From Cheiracanthium punctorium (taxonomy: Eukaryota > Arthropoda > Arachnida > Araneae > Cheiracanthiidae), in assembly GCA_038373885.1 (NCBI GenBank), contig JAWZYV010012518.1:62001-126000 (forward strand): a stretch of DNA of 64,000 bases. The letters are read 5' to 3'. Position numbers and translations under genes: made by a program. The stretch's first letter is position 1. Each line of letters opens with the position of its first letter. The notes under the pieces are model-generated. The model was not told where the DNA came from. It did not search any database and saw only the letters and a program-made list of their open reading frames with translations. This document shows positions 55,001 through 63,923 of the stretch, piece by piece.

Positions 55001-56685
55001 TCATAGGTACAGCCGACAAATTCACGAATCGATTCAATACATTCCATTTCTTCATTCTGTGAGTCACTGGAAGTCAATGCCGGACCCTGAAACTCAAGGC
55101 TATCGCTACCAAATATTTCATTGCAGATATCATTATCAAAATCGTCTATTTCTTCCGGTCCTTGCTTGACGGAAACATAATTCATTGGAGAATTGAAATT
55201 TAAATAAGTTTCGTCGTCAGATATATAAATACATTCTTGATGAACTGAATAATTCTGACTATTTACAGGTGCTATCTTTGAACCGCCTTTCTCCGTACAA
55301 GGGTTTTCCGATGTAACAGGGAGAATACGTTGCGTTCTATCGTTGAGCTGCCGAAATGTTTCACTCGTATTATAAGATGAAACAGCAGTTTCCTTAAAAC
55401 TATTTTGCGGTGAATCAGAAATAAGTTTTGTAGTGTCTTTCTTCACCGTGCTTAATATATATTTTTTTTCCGGGTGTTTTTTGTCTAGTGTCTTTTTTAC
55501 ATCGGATGATGAATTTGAACACACGCTTTTATAATTTTCTCCTGAAGAATCGGAATTTAATTTTCTGGAAGATTTCACAGCCCTAACGGGAAGTTGTTCA
55601 TTTTCCGTTTGTTTTGGAGCCGATTTCTTTTTTACGCTGCTCAATTCTCTTGGAAGTTCTTCGGTGCTGTTTCCGTCCGAAGAGTCAGAACTTAATACTT
55701 TGGAACGCTTCCAACGGCGTTCTTTCGGACTTCCTTCGGAATAACCAGGGCTTGATATTTTAGTTCGCTTTTTACGACGACTTGAGAAAGCCTTCTTATT
55801 TTCAATCTGTTCAAGAACTCTGTCCTGTCGTGAAAAGGACGAATTAGGAGAAGTTCCTTCATTTTCAGAAGAATCGGAACTTAGTACTTTACAAAGCCTT
55901 CTAGGGCGGTTAGAAAGGCCTTTCCCGTTTTCCAGCAGTTTCCTCCGATTTGGTCGATATGAGCTTGAAGGCACTGTTGCACAACTTTCTTCTGAAGAGA
56001 CGGAACTTGACAGCCTAGAAATTCTTCTACGTCTCCTAACACGTCGCTCTAAGGAGGTTCGTTTCACGTCAGGTGGCCACACAAAGTCTTCAGAATCGCA
56101 CCTCACTGCAAGAACAACACAGGTTCTAGTTTGAATACACTCTGGATCTCTCTTGCGGGACCCCTGGGGCGAGTCCTCTCGGACAGTACTCCTTGAACTT
56201 TCGTGGTCACTAATATTTCTCTGAGCAGGACTTTGTATTGGGAAGGGATTTTGTACTACGGTGTCAAGACCGTCACAATCCGATATTCTGAAGGTATCTG
56301 GAATCACATCTGGCATAGGAGCATCTTCCGAAGTCAGGTCAATTACTTCTGGAGAGCCCTCGGCACAAAAGACGCACAGGAACCCATGTCCGACATTTTT
56401 TGAACTAGTTCCAAGACCAGTCCTGTCGCCCACCTTCAGAATCTTGAGGCAAGTACCCACTCTGACATCATTGACGAAGAGGCCGTTCGTGCTTCCCTCG
56501 TCTTTGACTAGCACAGTTCCGTCATCTGCAACGTAAAATTTGGCGTGTTTTCTGGACACGGAGGGCAAGTTCAGCAAACACGGGTTCGTCGCTTTGCCTA
56601 CGAGGATACTTTCTCCCACCAAGTCAATTTGGATGGGCCGAGTATCAGATTCGGGACGGGTCACTTGCCTCAGAAAATAATGCAT
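52018..56685 (-). CDS. FHA-domain senataxin/Sen1-like superfamily 1 helicase, single exon
   Basis: The first ATG is at 56,685 (A at -3; in-frame TAG upstream at 56,739-56,737), giving 1,555 residues. Residues 5-108 are an FHA domain with the phosphopeptide-binding SRKH (44-47) and STNG (65-68). Residues ~115-830 are a polar, low-complexity linker with repeated K-x-(L/S)-S-S-D-S-S-type motifs. From ~860 (YVKSFYPMIILEIWDYM) comes the Sen1-type accessory region, then the helicase: GPPGSGKT (~1128), VDDSTQ (~1267), LTGDIHGIPP (~1289), TEQFRMH (~1336), VSKFQGRTFD (~1442), RLNVALTRSR (~1477). Family members unwind RNA:DNA hybrids in the nucleus in transcription termination and repair; here function is inferred. 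Walker B has D for the usual E, and motif III has G for Q, so ATP hydrolysis may be weak. No introns in 4.7 kb suggests a retrocopy or an unusual gene. The long intact frame argues for selection. Confidence 0.9.
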   Translation of the reverse strand: MHYFLRQVTRPESDTRPIQIDLVGESILVGKATNPCLLNLPSVSRKHAKFYVADDGTVLVKDEGSTNGLFVNDVRVGTCLKILKVGDRTGLGTSSKNVGHGFLCVFCAEGSPEVIDLTSEDAPMPDVIPDTFRISDCDGLDTVVQNPFPIQSPAQRNISDHESSRSTVREDSPQGSRKRDPECIQTRTCVVLAVRCDSEDFVWPPDVKRTSLERRVRRRRRISRLSSSVSSEESCATVPSSSYRPNRRKLLENGKGLSNRPRRLCKVLSSDSSENEGTSPNSSFSRQDRVLEQIENKKAFSSRRKKRTKISSPGYSEGSPKERRWKRSKVLSSDSSDGNSTEELPRELSSVKKKSAPKQTENEQLPVRAVKSSRKLNSDSSGENYKSVCSNSSSDVKKTLDKKHPEKKYILSTVKKDTTKLISDSPQNSFKETAVSSYNTSETFRQLNDRTQRILPVTSENPCTEKGGSKIAPVNSQNYSVHQECIYISDDETYLNFNSPMNYVSVKQGPEEIDDFDNDICNEIFGSDSLEFQGPALTSSDSQNEEMECIESIREFVGCTYERHCSENDSLSSHESNPALRNAEFPSGTHESSDEFYDTEPLYGNDELMDSVDQSVGNDPPPAVNCSPSPMTVTDSITLRNKNKSKTLFTDPKPMTHRSRRLMGRDEDFVEKRKVPVPLVSPTERIERRLLSQDTQESNVRNSEVPLLPKRRSHKENSRNKIDSSGSLDSSRASRQNTYVETSQGRSFCGEPRQENRQTEQTNTEKCNTVKHSSDDEKLFQQKPGKNASAEKNVGSSAALAAETNEKGSKTTPGSSSHSSYFEFSKMQRPENAIVGTSHSARITDLRGREFSSAALVKSILMFNTIWLKEQTDQQNAEQQQKVDPPPLVKEGAAVLPLSFKDYDSYVKSFYPMIILEIWDYMVMESKEVLNSDRQYQRFYFSLLSYTHEKDHVVLKCESVIGNTGFQPRKGMVAIFELKERSTCIGIESKKCNFLFGYICHSKAEELNLSSLKSRDWKQIADNFKSGAKHWTYHVWIKPKELSYDIDNLMRGNGICDIGDKLRLTDALYRLRESPLMLNILKPELSTFAVECIPSPARRPYSKRQMEIIEGMSAEINTPLSKIMLLQGPPGSGKTHIIVGVLEKIFGSTFNPDFKVLVTAPSNVEVDEIGSRLVEVNKRLARRNRNTIKFVRIGIDRQLNHKVRPHFIDRQIRDFGRKMRVKKMDYRTKEKYRKQILEGSHVVLSTLSNCGNFFKSDSYMHFVCCFVDDSTQCTELQILEPLMFGVSKLVLTGDIHGIPPYVYSKVSVNCQLDRTAFERFDAYFRVILKRTPTLTLTEQFRMHFSICKFPSEFLYENKLYTHPGLDAKYEDFPLLPYIVLDIQKPTRASPPPVTDIVYEVNDFVSRAAKSRYFTTAVIVPDVSQRDLYSHMSRSLYVDIEVGTVSKFQGRTFDATILCAFKKRISDLCDSPSFMNCRGRLNVALTRSRSCLVVCMHSPELTQELPAPAGCHGVSSITSCGQMWQKLIEDAKKRHVFFPVSSVRDAYRVLRRCSKH

Positions 56686-56721
56686 CTTGCAAGATACAGG
56701 TGTGTATGCTAGTGATCTAGC

Positions 56722-56847
56722 GTCTCGCAAAACAGCCTAAAAGCTGAGTCTCGTCTCGCAAAAATCCCTATATCGTAATGTTAAAAATGCTTGTCTCGTC
56801 TCTCAAAAAAGCTGAAAATCTCTGTCTCGTCTCGCATCCATCCCTAG
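56722..56847. repeat. Four GTCTCG(TCTCGC) repeats ending in a hAT-like terminus
   Basis: gtctcgc at 56,722 and gtctcgtctcgc or a variant at 56,748, 56,793 and 56,824 are spaced 26-45 bp, and the last is followed by atccatccctag. Read on the minus strand this is ctagggatggatgcgagacg, resembling a hAT terminus with subterminal transposase sites. They lie 37-160 bp upstream of the helicase ATG. A partner terminus was not found beyond the gene. Confidence 0.6.
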
Positions 56848-56975
56848 TGTAGGCTGTAGTATTTTCAATATTTCATACGAGATGAAAATTGATATAACTG
56901 AAAATCTGAGATGCACTTGTGTTGTCCTGAAAGGAAAAAATAAAAAATAAATTACATAATGCATTAAATGCTTCT

Positions 56976-57410
56976 CACACAGTAAAAAATTCTGTAAAAT
57001 TACAGCATAAGGACTGTAAATTTTGTTTGTGTGATTATGACTAAGCTACCCTGGGACGATGTGCGAAGAATGAAGAGTGCCTTGGTAGGAGGACTTTTTA
57101 AGGGGGTTCTAAGGCGTATTCATGTTACATCTGGGGAAACCTACCAAACCTCCAGACCGTTAGATCAACAGCCGCGCGATGGGACCCGAACCCGGGACCT
57201 TCACCCTTCGGCCATCTACCATTTTCAGTGACATAACCACTGTGCCATGGTGAGGCGGACTGTAAATTTTACCGTATATATACCATTTTTCTTCATGGTA
57301 AAATTACCGTAATTCTGCAGTATTTGATCCTTAAAAATGCGGTACATATGCCGCTTCTATTCTAAACGGCATTTATACCGTAAAATAACGGATTTTTTTT
57401 TTATGTGTAC
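56976..57410. mobile_element. Inverted-repeat MITE interrupted by a SINE
   Basis: cacacagtaaaaaattctgt at the left pairs loosely with the inverse of aacggattttttttttatgtgt at the right, and ccgtaaaat/attttacc words recur inside. The SINE at 57,025-57,256 with its target duplication splits it. Confidence 0.6.
57025..57256 (-). mobile_element. tRNA-derived SINE, copy S6, with 14-bp target duplication
   Basis: The minus strand has gcctcaccatggcacagtgg (A box TGGCACAGTGG) and gggttcgggtccc (B box), both well preserved. ggactgtaaatttt occurs at 57,011-57,024 and 57,257-57,270, a perfect duplication of the kind made by LINE-driven insertion. At 232 bp it is the best-defined member and gives the family limits. 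Confidence 0.93.
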
Positions 57411-57411
57411 A

Positions 57412-57969
57412 AGATATACCGTTAATTCACGCCAATATTCCATGTGCAATATTCGGATTGTATAAGAGAGCAGCGTAGTCAGGATTTCATTTCGGGGGAG
57501 GAGGGGGGCTTATCAAGTCGAAACAAAAAAAAAATTCTGGATGAAATGGAACTCAGGAAAATCCGAATGTAATGAAGAATAAGCTTTCATAAAAGGTATT
57601 TCAAATCGCATGCTATAAAAGTTGGAATGGCTTAGTGATTTATACTTTTTTAATTTTAAATAGGGAACGAAAAATCAGTAAAGGGATAACTTTTAGATAT
57701 TTTATAGCAGCCAATCCCCCACCACCTAATGTTTGTCAGCATACTTTAAAAATTCGAAACCGATTGGTCAAGTAGCTTAGTAGTAAATGTTGAAATTAAT
57801 TTCTTGTCAACCCCAATCAGGGGCGTAGCCGAGGGGGGGGTGGGGGTAGGGGGTCATAACCCCCCCCATAAGGAATTTTTTGCCATCCAAAATTTATATT
57901 CTTCACTCTATCACACACATGTATGCATATATGTGAGTTGCAATAGCCGTAACTAAAATAATATATTAT
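57412..57969. other. Spacer with G-rich transposon-end fragments
   Basis: gcgtagtcaggatttcattt followed by G runs (57,474-57,512) is the inverse of 59,595-59,626, and ggcgtagccgagggggggg (57,832) is a second such tip. The G runs at 57,838-57,862 could form a G-quadruplex. No gene is seen. Confidence 0.45.
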
Positions 57970-58315
57970 AACTAGCCGCCTTCGGCGACCAGTTTTGGCC
58001 GTCGATGGCTGCTTCGCGGCCAAAATGTGCAACCTAGAGCACACGGGCCACTTTGCTTCATGTTGTGCAACCTACGGGCCGTCTGCCTTCGGACACCAGC
58101 TGGTCCAACCGCTTCACGTCCAGCCTATGCAACGTACGGGCCGCTTTCACACGATTCGGTGAGCAGCCGCATCCGGCGACCAGCTGGTCCGCCGACGGCT
58201 TCTTCGCGACCAAAAAGTGCAACCTACGGGCTACCCGCCTTAGCGACCACCTGGTCCACTTCGAAAAAAAATAAAAATGCAACCTACAAGCCGCTCGTCT
58301 TCGGCAAACCAGCTG
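57970..58315 (-). mobile_element. Helitron 3' end with amplified terminal-hairpin repeats
   Basis: Read on the minus strand the left limit is cgccgaaggcggctagt, a hairpin plus CTAGT, the Helitron 3' signature. The next 340 bp (GC-rich, unlike the surroundings) consist of ~65-70 bp repeats, each with a gcaacctacgggc word and a ccgccttcggcgacc-like hairpin. Frames of 73-97 codons across it reflect only the repeat. The 5' end is not identified; a mariner insertion follows at 58,352. Confidence 0.65.
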
Positions 58316-58351
58316 AATGAAAGCTCAATAGTTTGTCCGTAATCGTATATA

Positions 58352-59157
58352 CAGGGTGGCCATAATTAAACTGCAAGTGTTCAAGGGGTTCTGGAGAGAA
58401 AACTACCAGGAATATTTCAGTGAAACTTGGTATCTACACGTTTCAGAACATGCGCAAGTCAAATATGCAATTAAAAAAAAATCGCCATTTTTCACCCGAT
58501 AGATGGCGCTGTATCGTGTTTCAATGCTTATGGACGTCATATATGCAAATTCTAAGCCCATCGAACAGTGTAAAAACAAGACCACATTGAGTAATGGTCA
58601 ATCATGACTCTGAATAAGAAGGAACGCGCATTGTGAGTGAAGATATTCTATCAGAATGGTAGCCATTATTCAGCTACTCTGAAAGAATACCGGTGTATGA
58701 AACGATTAAGAAGAGGCCCAATGAGTGTCAATGAGAATAAATAATGGTGTAGTTGTTTTCCAAAGCGTCTTTATGAATTGTTTAATTTGTGATCTTAATT
58801 TACGTTAATTTTTGATTACATGTTACTGTAAAAATTAATTACTGCAGCGTCACCCGATAGATGGCGTATTGAATTGTATGGAATTTTGATAAACTGTAAA
58901 TGATGTTTTATATTGTTTATAAGCCTCTTAGAATGTCACTATGTTCTGTCTATCGGTTTTGGAAGTTGTATATGCCACCGGTGAGCTTTGAAATACGGTA
59001 CAGCGCGATCTATCGGGTGAAATGACATTTTTTTATTTTTGTATATTTGACTTGCGCATGTTCTGAAACGTGTAGATACCAAATTTCACTGGAATATTCT
59101 CGGTAGTTTTCTCTCCAGCACTCCTTGAACACTTGCAGTTTAATTATGGCCACCCTG
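58352..59157 (+). mobile_element. Deleted mariner-like element with long inverted ends
   Basis: cagggtggccataattaaac and its inverse (59,138-59,157) begin arms of more than 150 bp, flanked by TA on both sides. acccgatagatggcg words recur on both arms. The 806-bp element keeps only the start of a transposase gene. Confidence 0.9.
58604..58735 (+). pseudogene. Transposase N-terminal helix-turn-helix fragment
   Basis: ATG at 58,604 gives MTLNKKERAL, a TGA, then VKIFYQNGSHYSATLKEYR and LRRGPMSVNE. This pattern (ER..xVK.FYQN..S...ALREYR...G.RRGPMS) is the DUF4817-type DNA-binding region at the start of mariner-like transposases in arthropods. The catalytic domain is deleted. Confidence 0.75.
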
Positions 59158-59317
59158 TATATATATTTTTCATTCAATATGCCCACTCGGGCGGGCCGTG
59201 TGCAACGACCGCACCGATACATGCCCCCTTCTACGTGTCTGTGTTCTAACAGTTATCTTCAGTGTAATAACCAGTCTTCCTGCCGCAACGCGAGCACAGA
59301 AGAGAAAGAGGGGGGAT

Positions 59318-59680
59318 GTTACTGTGTCAGTCTAACAACTACGCGTCTATGATTTTATTTTTTCAAAATTGGAGTCGTGTTTCAACAATTCAACTCTCAA
59401 TTCTATAAATTCAACAGAAAGAAATTCTAAGTTCAGAGTAACACGACTCCAATTTTTTAAAAATAAAATAATAGACGCAGGAGCGTTGCCAGAGGGAGGG
59501 GCACAGCCCTCCCCCCGAATTGGGACCCTTTACATAGTTTACAGTTTGATAGTTAGTTTACAGTTCGACTTTAGCTTACAATTTGATGGCCACCCTTCCC
59601 CCTCCCCCCGAAATGAAATCCTGGCTAAGCTACTGCATAGACGCGTAGTCGTTAGACTGACTGACACAGTTAACAGAGAC
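59318..59680. repeat. Two nested inverted repeats
   Basis: Inner pair: gcgtctatgattttattt...gagtcgtg (59,342-59,380) against cacgactcc...tagacgc (59,440-59,478). Outer pair: tgtgtcagtctaacaactac (from ~59,322) against the inverse at 59,634-59,667 with a small extra gact. G/C-run DNA lies between the inner and outer right arms. The 171-codon frame at 59,369-59,884 lies across this and is not convincing. Confidence 0.75.
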
Positions 59681-59928
59681 ACAAATTCTATCTTACTGGT
59701 CGGCAATTTTTTAAAGCGAATTTTCACGGGCCAGCGATGCTGGACGGCTTGCCGGCTAGTAATTATAGATTTACGACAAAAACAAAATAACCGACACCAA
59801 ATTAGCCTAAATAAAAGCTATAATCCAACAACGTTGAAATCAAATTCCATTAAAATAAGTTTTCACAAAAAAAACTGCATTTAAACACCTTTAACGTTTA
59901 AAAACATTGCGGGTTTTCAACTAAAGAG

Positions 59929-60002
59929 AGGGGGGACACCGTGTATATCTAATCAAAATTATTATTGTATTTTTAAAATTTTTGTATTGTTTATTATTGT
60001 AT
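59929..60002. repeat. Mariner tip plus flank, also at 34,815-34,890
   Basis: ggacaccgtgtatat and the following AT-rich 60 bp match 34,815-34,890. The Helitron at 60,003 begins where the match stops, so the 34.8-kb copy serves as a partial empty site. Confidence 0.7.
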
Positions 60003-60174
60003 ACTAGCTGCGTGCCCGTTCTTCGCACGGTAGGAAACGAAAAATTTCCTCACATGTGTCATTCGAATTAATTCCAGTGATGTGGAATCTAGAAAAATCA
60101 AAATGATTTCATTCTGGACTTAAAATTTGCGTCATATATGTAATAACCTGAGATCATTACAATATAATGACACA

Positions 60175-60219
<45 letters not shown>

Positions 60220-61392
60220 ATGTCAGCGTCATTCGGTATCAAAAATGTGTAAATGGACCGTTTGCAGTGAACTTCTCACTTTCAAAATGTCTTATTTCCG
60301 CAGACATGCTGTCTTTTAGGTTCACGTTTTAGCGTTAAATACCTCAGACACTACAGGAAACGGACATTTTTTTTTATTTTAAAAATACGTCACCCTCTCT
60401 TGGAACCCTTTACAAAAAGAAAAGAGATAAGAGATAAGACTGCGCTATTTATAAAGGCTTTAAAATAGTTTTTCTAGATTATGCAGTTTAATTTTTCTTC
60501 TCACAAATAAATCCAGTATTTATAAAAGGAAATCGAGCCAAGCAAAGAAATCGTCTGCTTGGACTTAAGAATAACTATGTACACAAAACGAAATCTTTAG
60601 AATGAGAAATTTTTTTCACGTTTTCAGAGGAGCGCTCGTTGTAATTGCTTCACAACGGGCTTTGACTTTTAGTTGTTTAATAACAGTAGTATTTGGCGCA
60701 TTAAGGCAATAAACAAAAGATGTTTTAATTCGAATTTCGCAAAAAATCGCTTCGAGATATGGCGCGGGACCCGTGTTTATTTATTTTTTTCAACTGGCAA
60801 TTTTAATCATTGTTACTGCATCCAGGACAACCAAACCGCAAGATATCAAACCGAAATTTGTAAGCAGCTGCTACTGAAATGAAAATCCTTCTTTACTTAA
60901 AAATTCTCCTAATTTATATTTTTCCTCCGTTTCTTATAAAAGTGGGCGAATTGTGTGCTCCGTCTTTTGCCGAAATATAAAAAAATTATGACTGATAGAA
61001 TTCAAGATGCAGCAGTTTTAAAAATATTTTACGAAAGTTAGCGTCAAATTTAATTTTATTTAAAAAATTCCCAAAAATCTGCAAATTACGTTACACAGTC
61101 CGAACAAACAGTTTTTAAAAGAAAATTTTCTACTCTATACGATGATGTAAATATCGTTTTCTTGCGAGTGCAATGACCGGTGTTATTATGTATTATGCAA
61201 GAAAAATCGCTAAAAATCTGACAAAACATAAAATAAAACATTTTCTAATTCGAATTTCGAAAAATCGCTTCGAGGTGTGTCGAGACCCGTCTTGGAGAAT
61301 TTCCGTACAAAATTTGGTAGGTCTACGATCACCCGTTTCGGAGCTACGCAAGACGCAGACAGACAGTTTCCACATTGCTTTGTTTATATAGA
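60003..61392 (-). mobile_element. Non-autonomous Helitron, copy 2 (lacks the hAT insertion)
   Basis: On the minus strand it starts tctatataaacaaagc (61,392) and ends cagctagt (60,003), with a cgtgc...gcacg hairpin. It is the reverse-oriented relative of copy 1 (9,518) and retains one acatatat where copy 1 holds the hAT element. It has an extra ~0.6 kb, including a second copy of the 5' block (aattcgaatttcgcaaaaaa, 60,728). A (CA)n(A)n tract lies at 60,172-60,216. No Rep/helicase. Confidence 0.87.
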
Positions 61393-61477
61393 TTACTTTA
61401 ATTATAAAGCAGTATATCCATTTTTGGGAGGCAACGATGGGCCCCGCCCCTTAGGCCCCCCTTTATGATATTGAACT

Positions 61478-61745
61478 CAGGTGCATGGGCGCCGGCAGAA
61501 TATTTCCCAGGGGGGGGGGGGCAAAGACTACTTCAACGTATGGTTACTATGTTGGAAAGAGCAAAACAGCAAGGGGAAACACTCCATACAAAAATCCAGG
61601 GGGGCATTGCCCTCCTTGCCCTATGCTGCCGGCGCCCATGCTCAGGTGTCCTCTTACTGTTAGTCACCAAGTCCGCAGATCTAATCCAGAAATTAAAACA
61701 GAAGCAGAAGAGTGCTTTAGAATATCAATTATTTGGATAGAATAA
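61478..61745 (+). repeat. G-run transposon-end fragment with three overlapping short frames
   Basis: gggcgccggcagaatatttc followed by a 12-G run resembles the 'ggcgtagcc...gggggg' tips at 57,474, 57,832 and 59,600. All three plus-strand frames stay open for 60-91 codons, which is compositional. No family is recognised. Confidence 0.4.
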
Positions 61746-61992
61746 TGACATTGCTTGGAAAAAGGCTCTGTGCAGACAACGAAGTTTTGGCTGCGATTTA
61801 TTTATACATTATCCCACAACGATGAAAAAAATTGGTGCAAAAGACTTAATTAAAAAAATGAAACGTGTCGGAAATTCTTACGGAGACTTTACGAAATATT
61901 TTGTCTGAAGCTGAAGCATGGTCTGAACTGTGGGAGTTTTGTCCTCCAATAACAACAAAATTTGATACAAAAACACTTGGTCGATTTATTAA

Positions 61993-62450
61993 CCCTTTAA
62001 CGCGCAGTGGTTTCGCTCTGAGACCACCAAACTGTCGGCGTTTTGACTGTTGAAGGTCACGAAGAATAGATTTCATTTCTATAAAAATAGTGGCGGGTGA
62101 CATAGCTCCACGAGAATCCTTTACTTTTTAGCACGTGATTTCCCGTAAAAAAATGGTCACGATTATTTTTAGCACCACTGACATCTGCCAAAAAATGGAA
62201 GAACGCGAGAACAGCTGGATAGATTGCCCAATGCTGAAAAAAGGGCAGCCGTTGCCATCGCTCGACTTAACTACCAGCAAGATGGCGGACGATCGAAACG
62301 TTCATCGCGTGCCAGAGATCTAGAGACCCCTTTTTTGACGACAGCTGTCAAGCCAGCTGTCGCCAGCCCGCCATCTTGCTGGTAGTTAAGTCGAGTGATG
62401 GCAACGGCTGCCCTTTTTTCAGCATTGGGAAAGGGTTGCGCCTCAAAGGG
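61993..62450. mobile_element. piggyBac-like foldback MITE, copy K
   Basis: TTAA (61,989-61,992; 62,451-62,454) flanks ccctttaacgcgcagtgg...gcgcctcaaaggg. The centre is shortened: the right arm lacks the bglII-like agatctgtgg block and joins at gccagctgtcgccagcccgc. Confidence 0.87.
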
Positions 62451-62454
62451 TTAA

Positions 62455-63410
62455 ACCATCACACTTTCTTCGCTACAGTGTCTAAAGGCTTACAAATAGC
62501 TCTAACATTTGCAGCTACTAAATAATAGTAGAAAGATTTTTCAGTACTTTAGTAGAGTTAAGTCCTAGATAAGATCAACAATAATTGAAAAGAGATTATC
62601 AGGACTCTGCATGCTAAGTGTTCATGGAGAAAAAGTTAATGGTGGTTTGGGACATTTTATACAAAAGATTCTGGACGAGTACGTGGTACACTGCAACCAC
62701 GTAGGCTACAATCCTTATTCCGTTAGTTATATTACACTTTTGCTAATTTTTTAAATTTATTTTCTAAAGATCAAAAAGTTATTTTAAGATAAATAATTTT
62801 CTATATTTTTTCTCTATGGCATATTTAAGTAAAATTAAAAATTTGCTTAGCATCAGATTTTTTTTAAAAATGACCAGATTTTTGATTTTTTTAAAAATAT
62901 CTATTTCTAATGCTGTGAGATTATCTTACGCAAGGGTGGGCATTTGCCCACTCTTGCCCATAGCTGCAAGCGCCAATGAACCGCAACTTTGAAACTATAG
63001 TCATCACAAGTGATATATTCATCTGAAAAAGCAAAAATCCAAAAGCCAATTGGAGTATCTACTTTTGTAGGTGTCGCTCCTGATTTCTCTGAGCATACCA
63101 AGTAAATTCAAGTATGAAAATTTTAGATGTTTGAGGTAGGTGTGTTCCCCATGACCATATGCTCAAAACTAAAAGAGTGGATAGTCAACTGGAATGTCAG
63201 CCAAAGTATTCAACTTCAATAGGTGTGAGTAGATTGAGAATGCAGAATTTGAGAATGCTTGATTTGAGAATGCAGAAAGTGACTATTTTTAACTAAATTA
63301 ATCTGAGAAGAATCAACATTCACGTTATTAAGTTTTGAATTCCTAATTTCTTAGTCTATAGATGATTGAGAACTCTTATTCATTTAGACTTTAAAGCTTC
63401 GTATTCCACT
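62455..63410. other. AT-rich spacer, nothing recognised
   Basis: No supported gene or terminus. A short direct repeat gagaatgc(a/t) occurs three times at 63,237-63,275. Confidence 0.5.
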
Positions 63411-63416
63411 TCTAAA

Positions 63417-63895
63417 CCCTTTAACGCGCGGTGTCCTCGCCGTGAGGACACCAAACTCTGACGTTTTGACTGTTGCCAGTCACGAAGAATAGATTTGATT
63501 TCTATGAAGATAGTTGCGGGTGACATAGCTCCGCGAGAATCCTTTACTATTTAGCACGTCCTTTCCCGTAAAAAAAAATGGTCACGATTCTTTTTATACA
63601 ACACTGACATCTGCTGAAAAATGGAAGAACGCGAGAACAGCTGGACAGATTTGCCCAATGCTGAAAAAAGGGCAGCCGTTGCCATCGCTCGACTTAACTA
63701 CCAGCAATATGCCGGACGATCGAAACGTTCATCGCGTGATCCAGCCCGCGCACAGACAGCTGTCGTCAAAAAGGGTCTCTAGATCTGTGGCACGCGATGA
63801 ACGTTCCTATCGTCCGCCATCTTGCTGGTAGTTAAGTCGAGCGATGGCAACGGCTGCAATTTTTCAGCATTGGGAAAGGGTTGCGCCTCAAAGGG
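63417..63895. mobile_element. piggyBac-like foldback MITE, copy L
   Basis: ccctttaacgcgcggtgt at the left (target CTAAA, mutated) and gcgcctcaaaggg with TTAA (63,896-63,899) at the right. Both arms are nearly complete round the centre near 63,757. Confidence 0.87.
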
Positions 63896-63923
63896 TTAAG
63901 AGTGACAGTGATTATTCACTTTT

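Noticed and set aside
52006..56536. Plus-strand frames of 60-128 codons opposite the helicase
   Set aside because: They are the complement of a strong coding frame and contain no independent motifs.
56686..56730. Upstream start for the helicase 15 codons earlier
   Set aside because: The codon at 56,730 is TTG, not ATG, and lies in the GTCTCG repeat; the first ATG is at 56,685.
57960..58320. GC-rich frames of 73-97 codons, possible horizontally acquired gene
   Set aside because: The GC-rich stretch is a ~65-70 bp tandem repeat attached to a Helitron end; the frames follow the repeat.
59369..59884. 171-codon plus-strand frame
   Set aside because: It crosses an inverted repeat and G/C-run transposon-end DNA, has no recognisable domain, and low-complexity composition explains the absence of stops.
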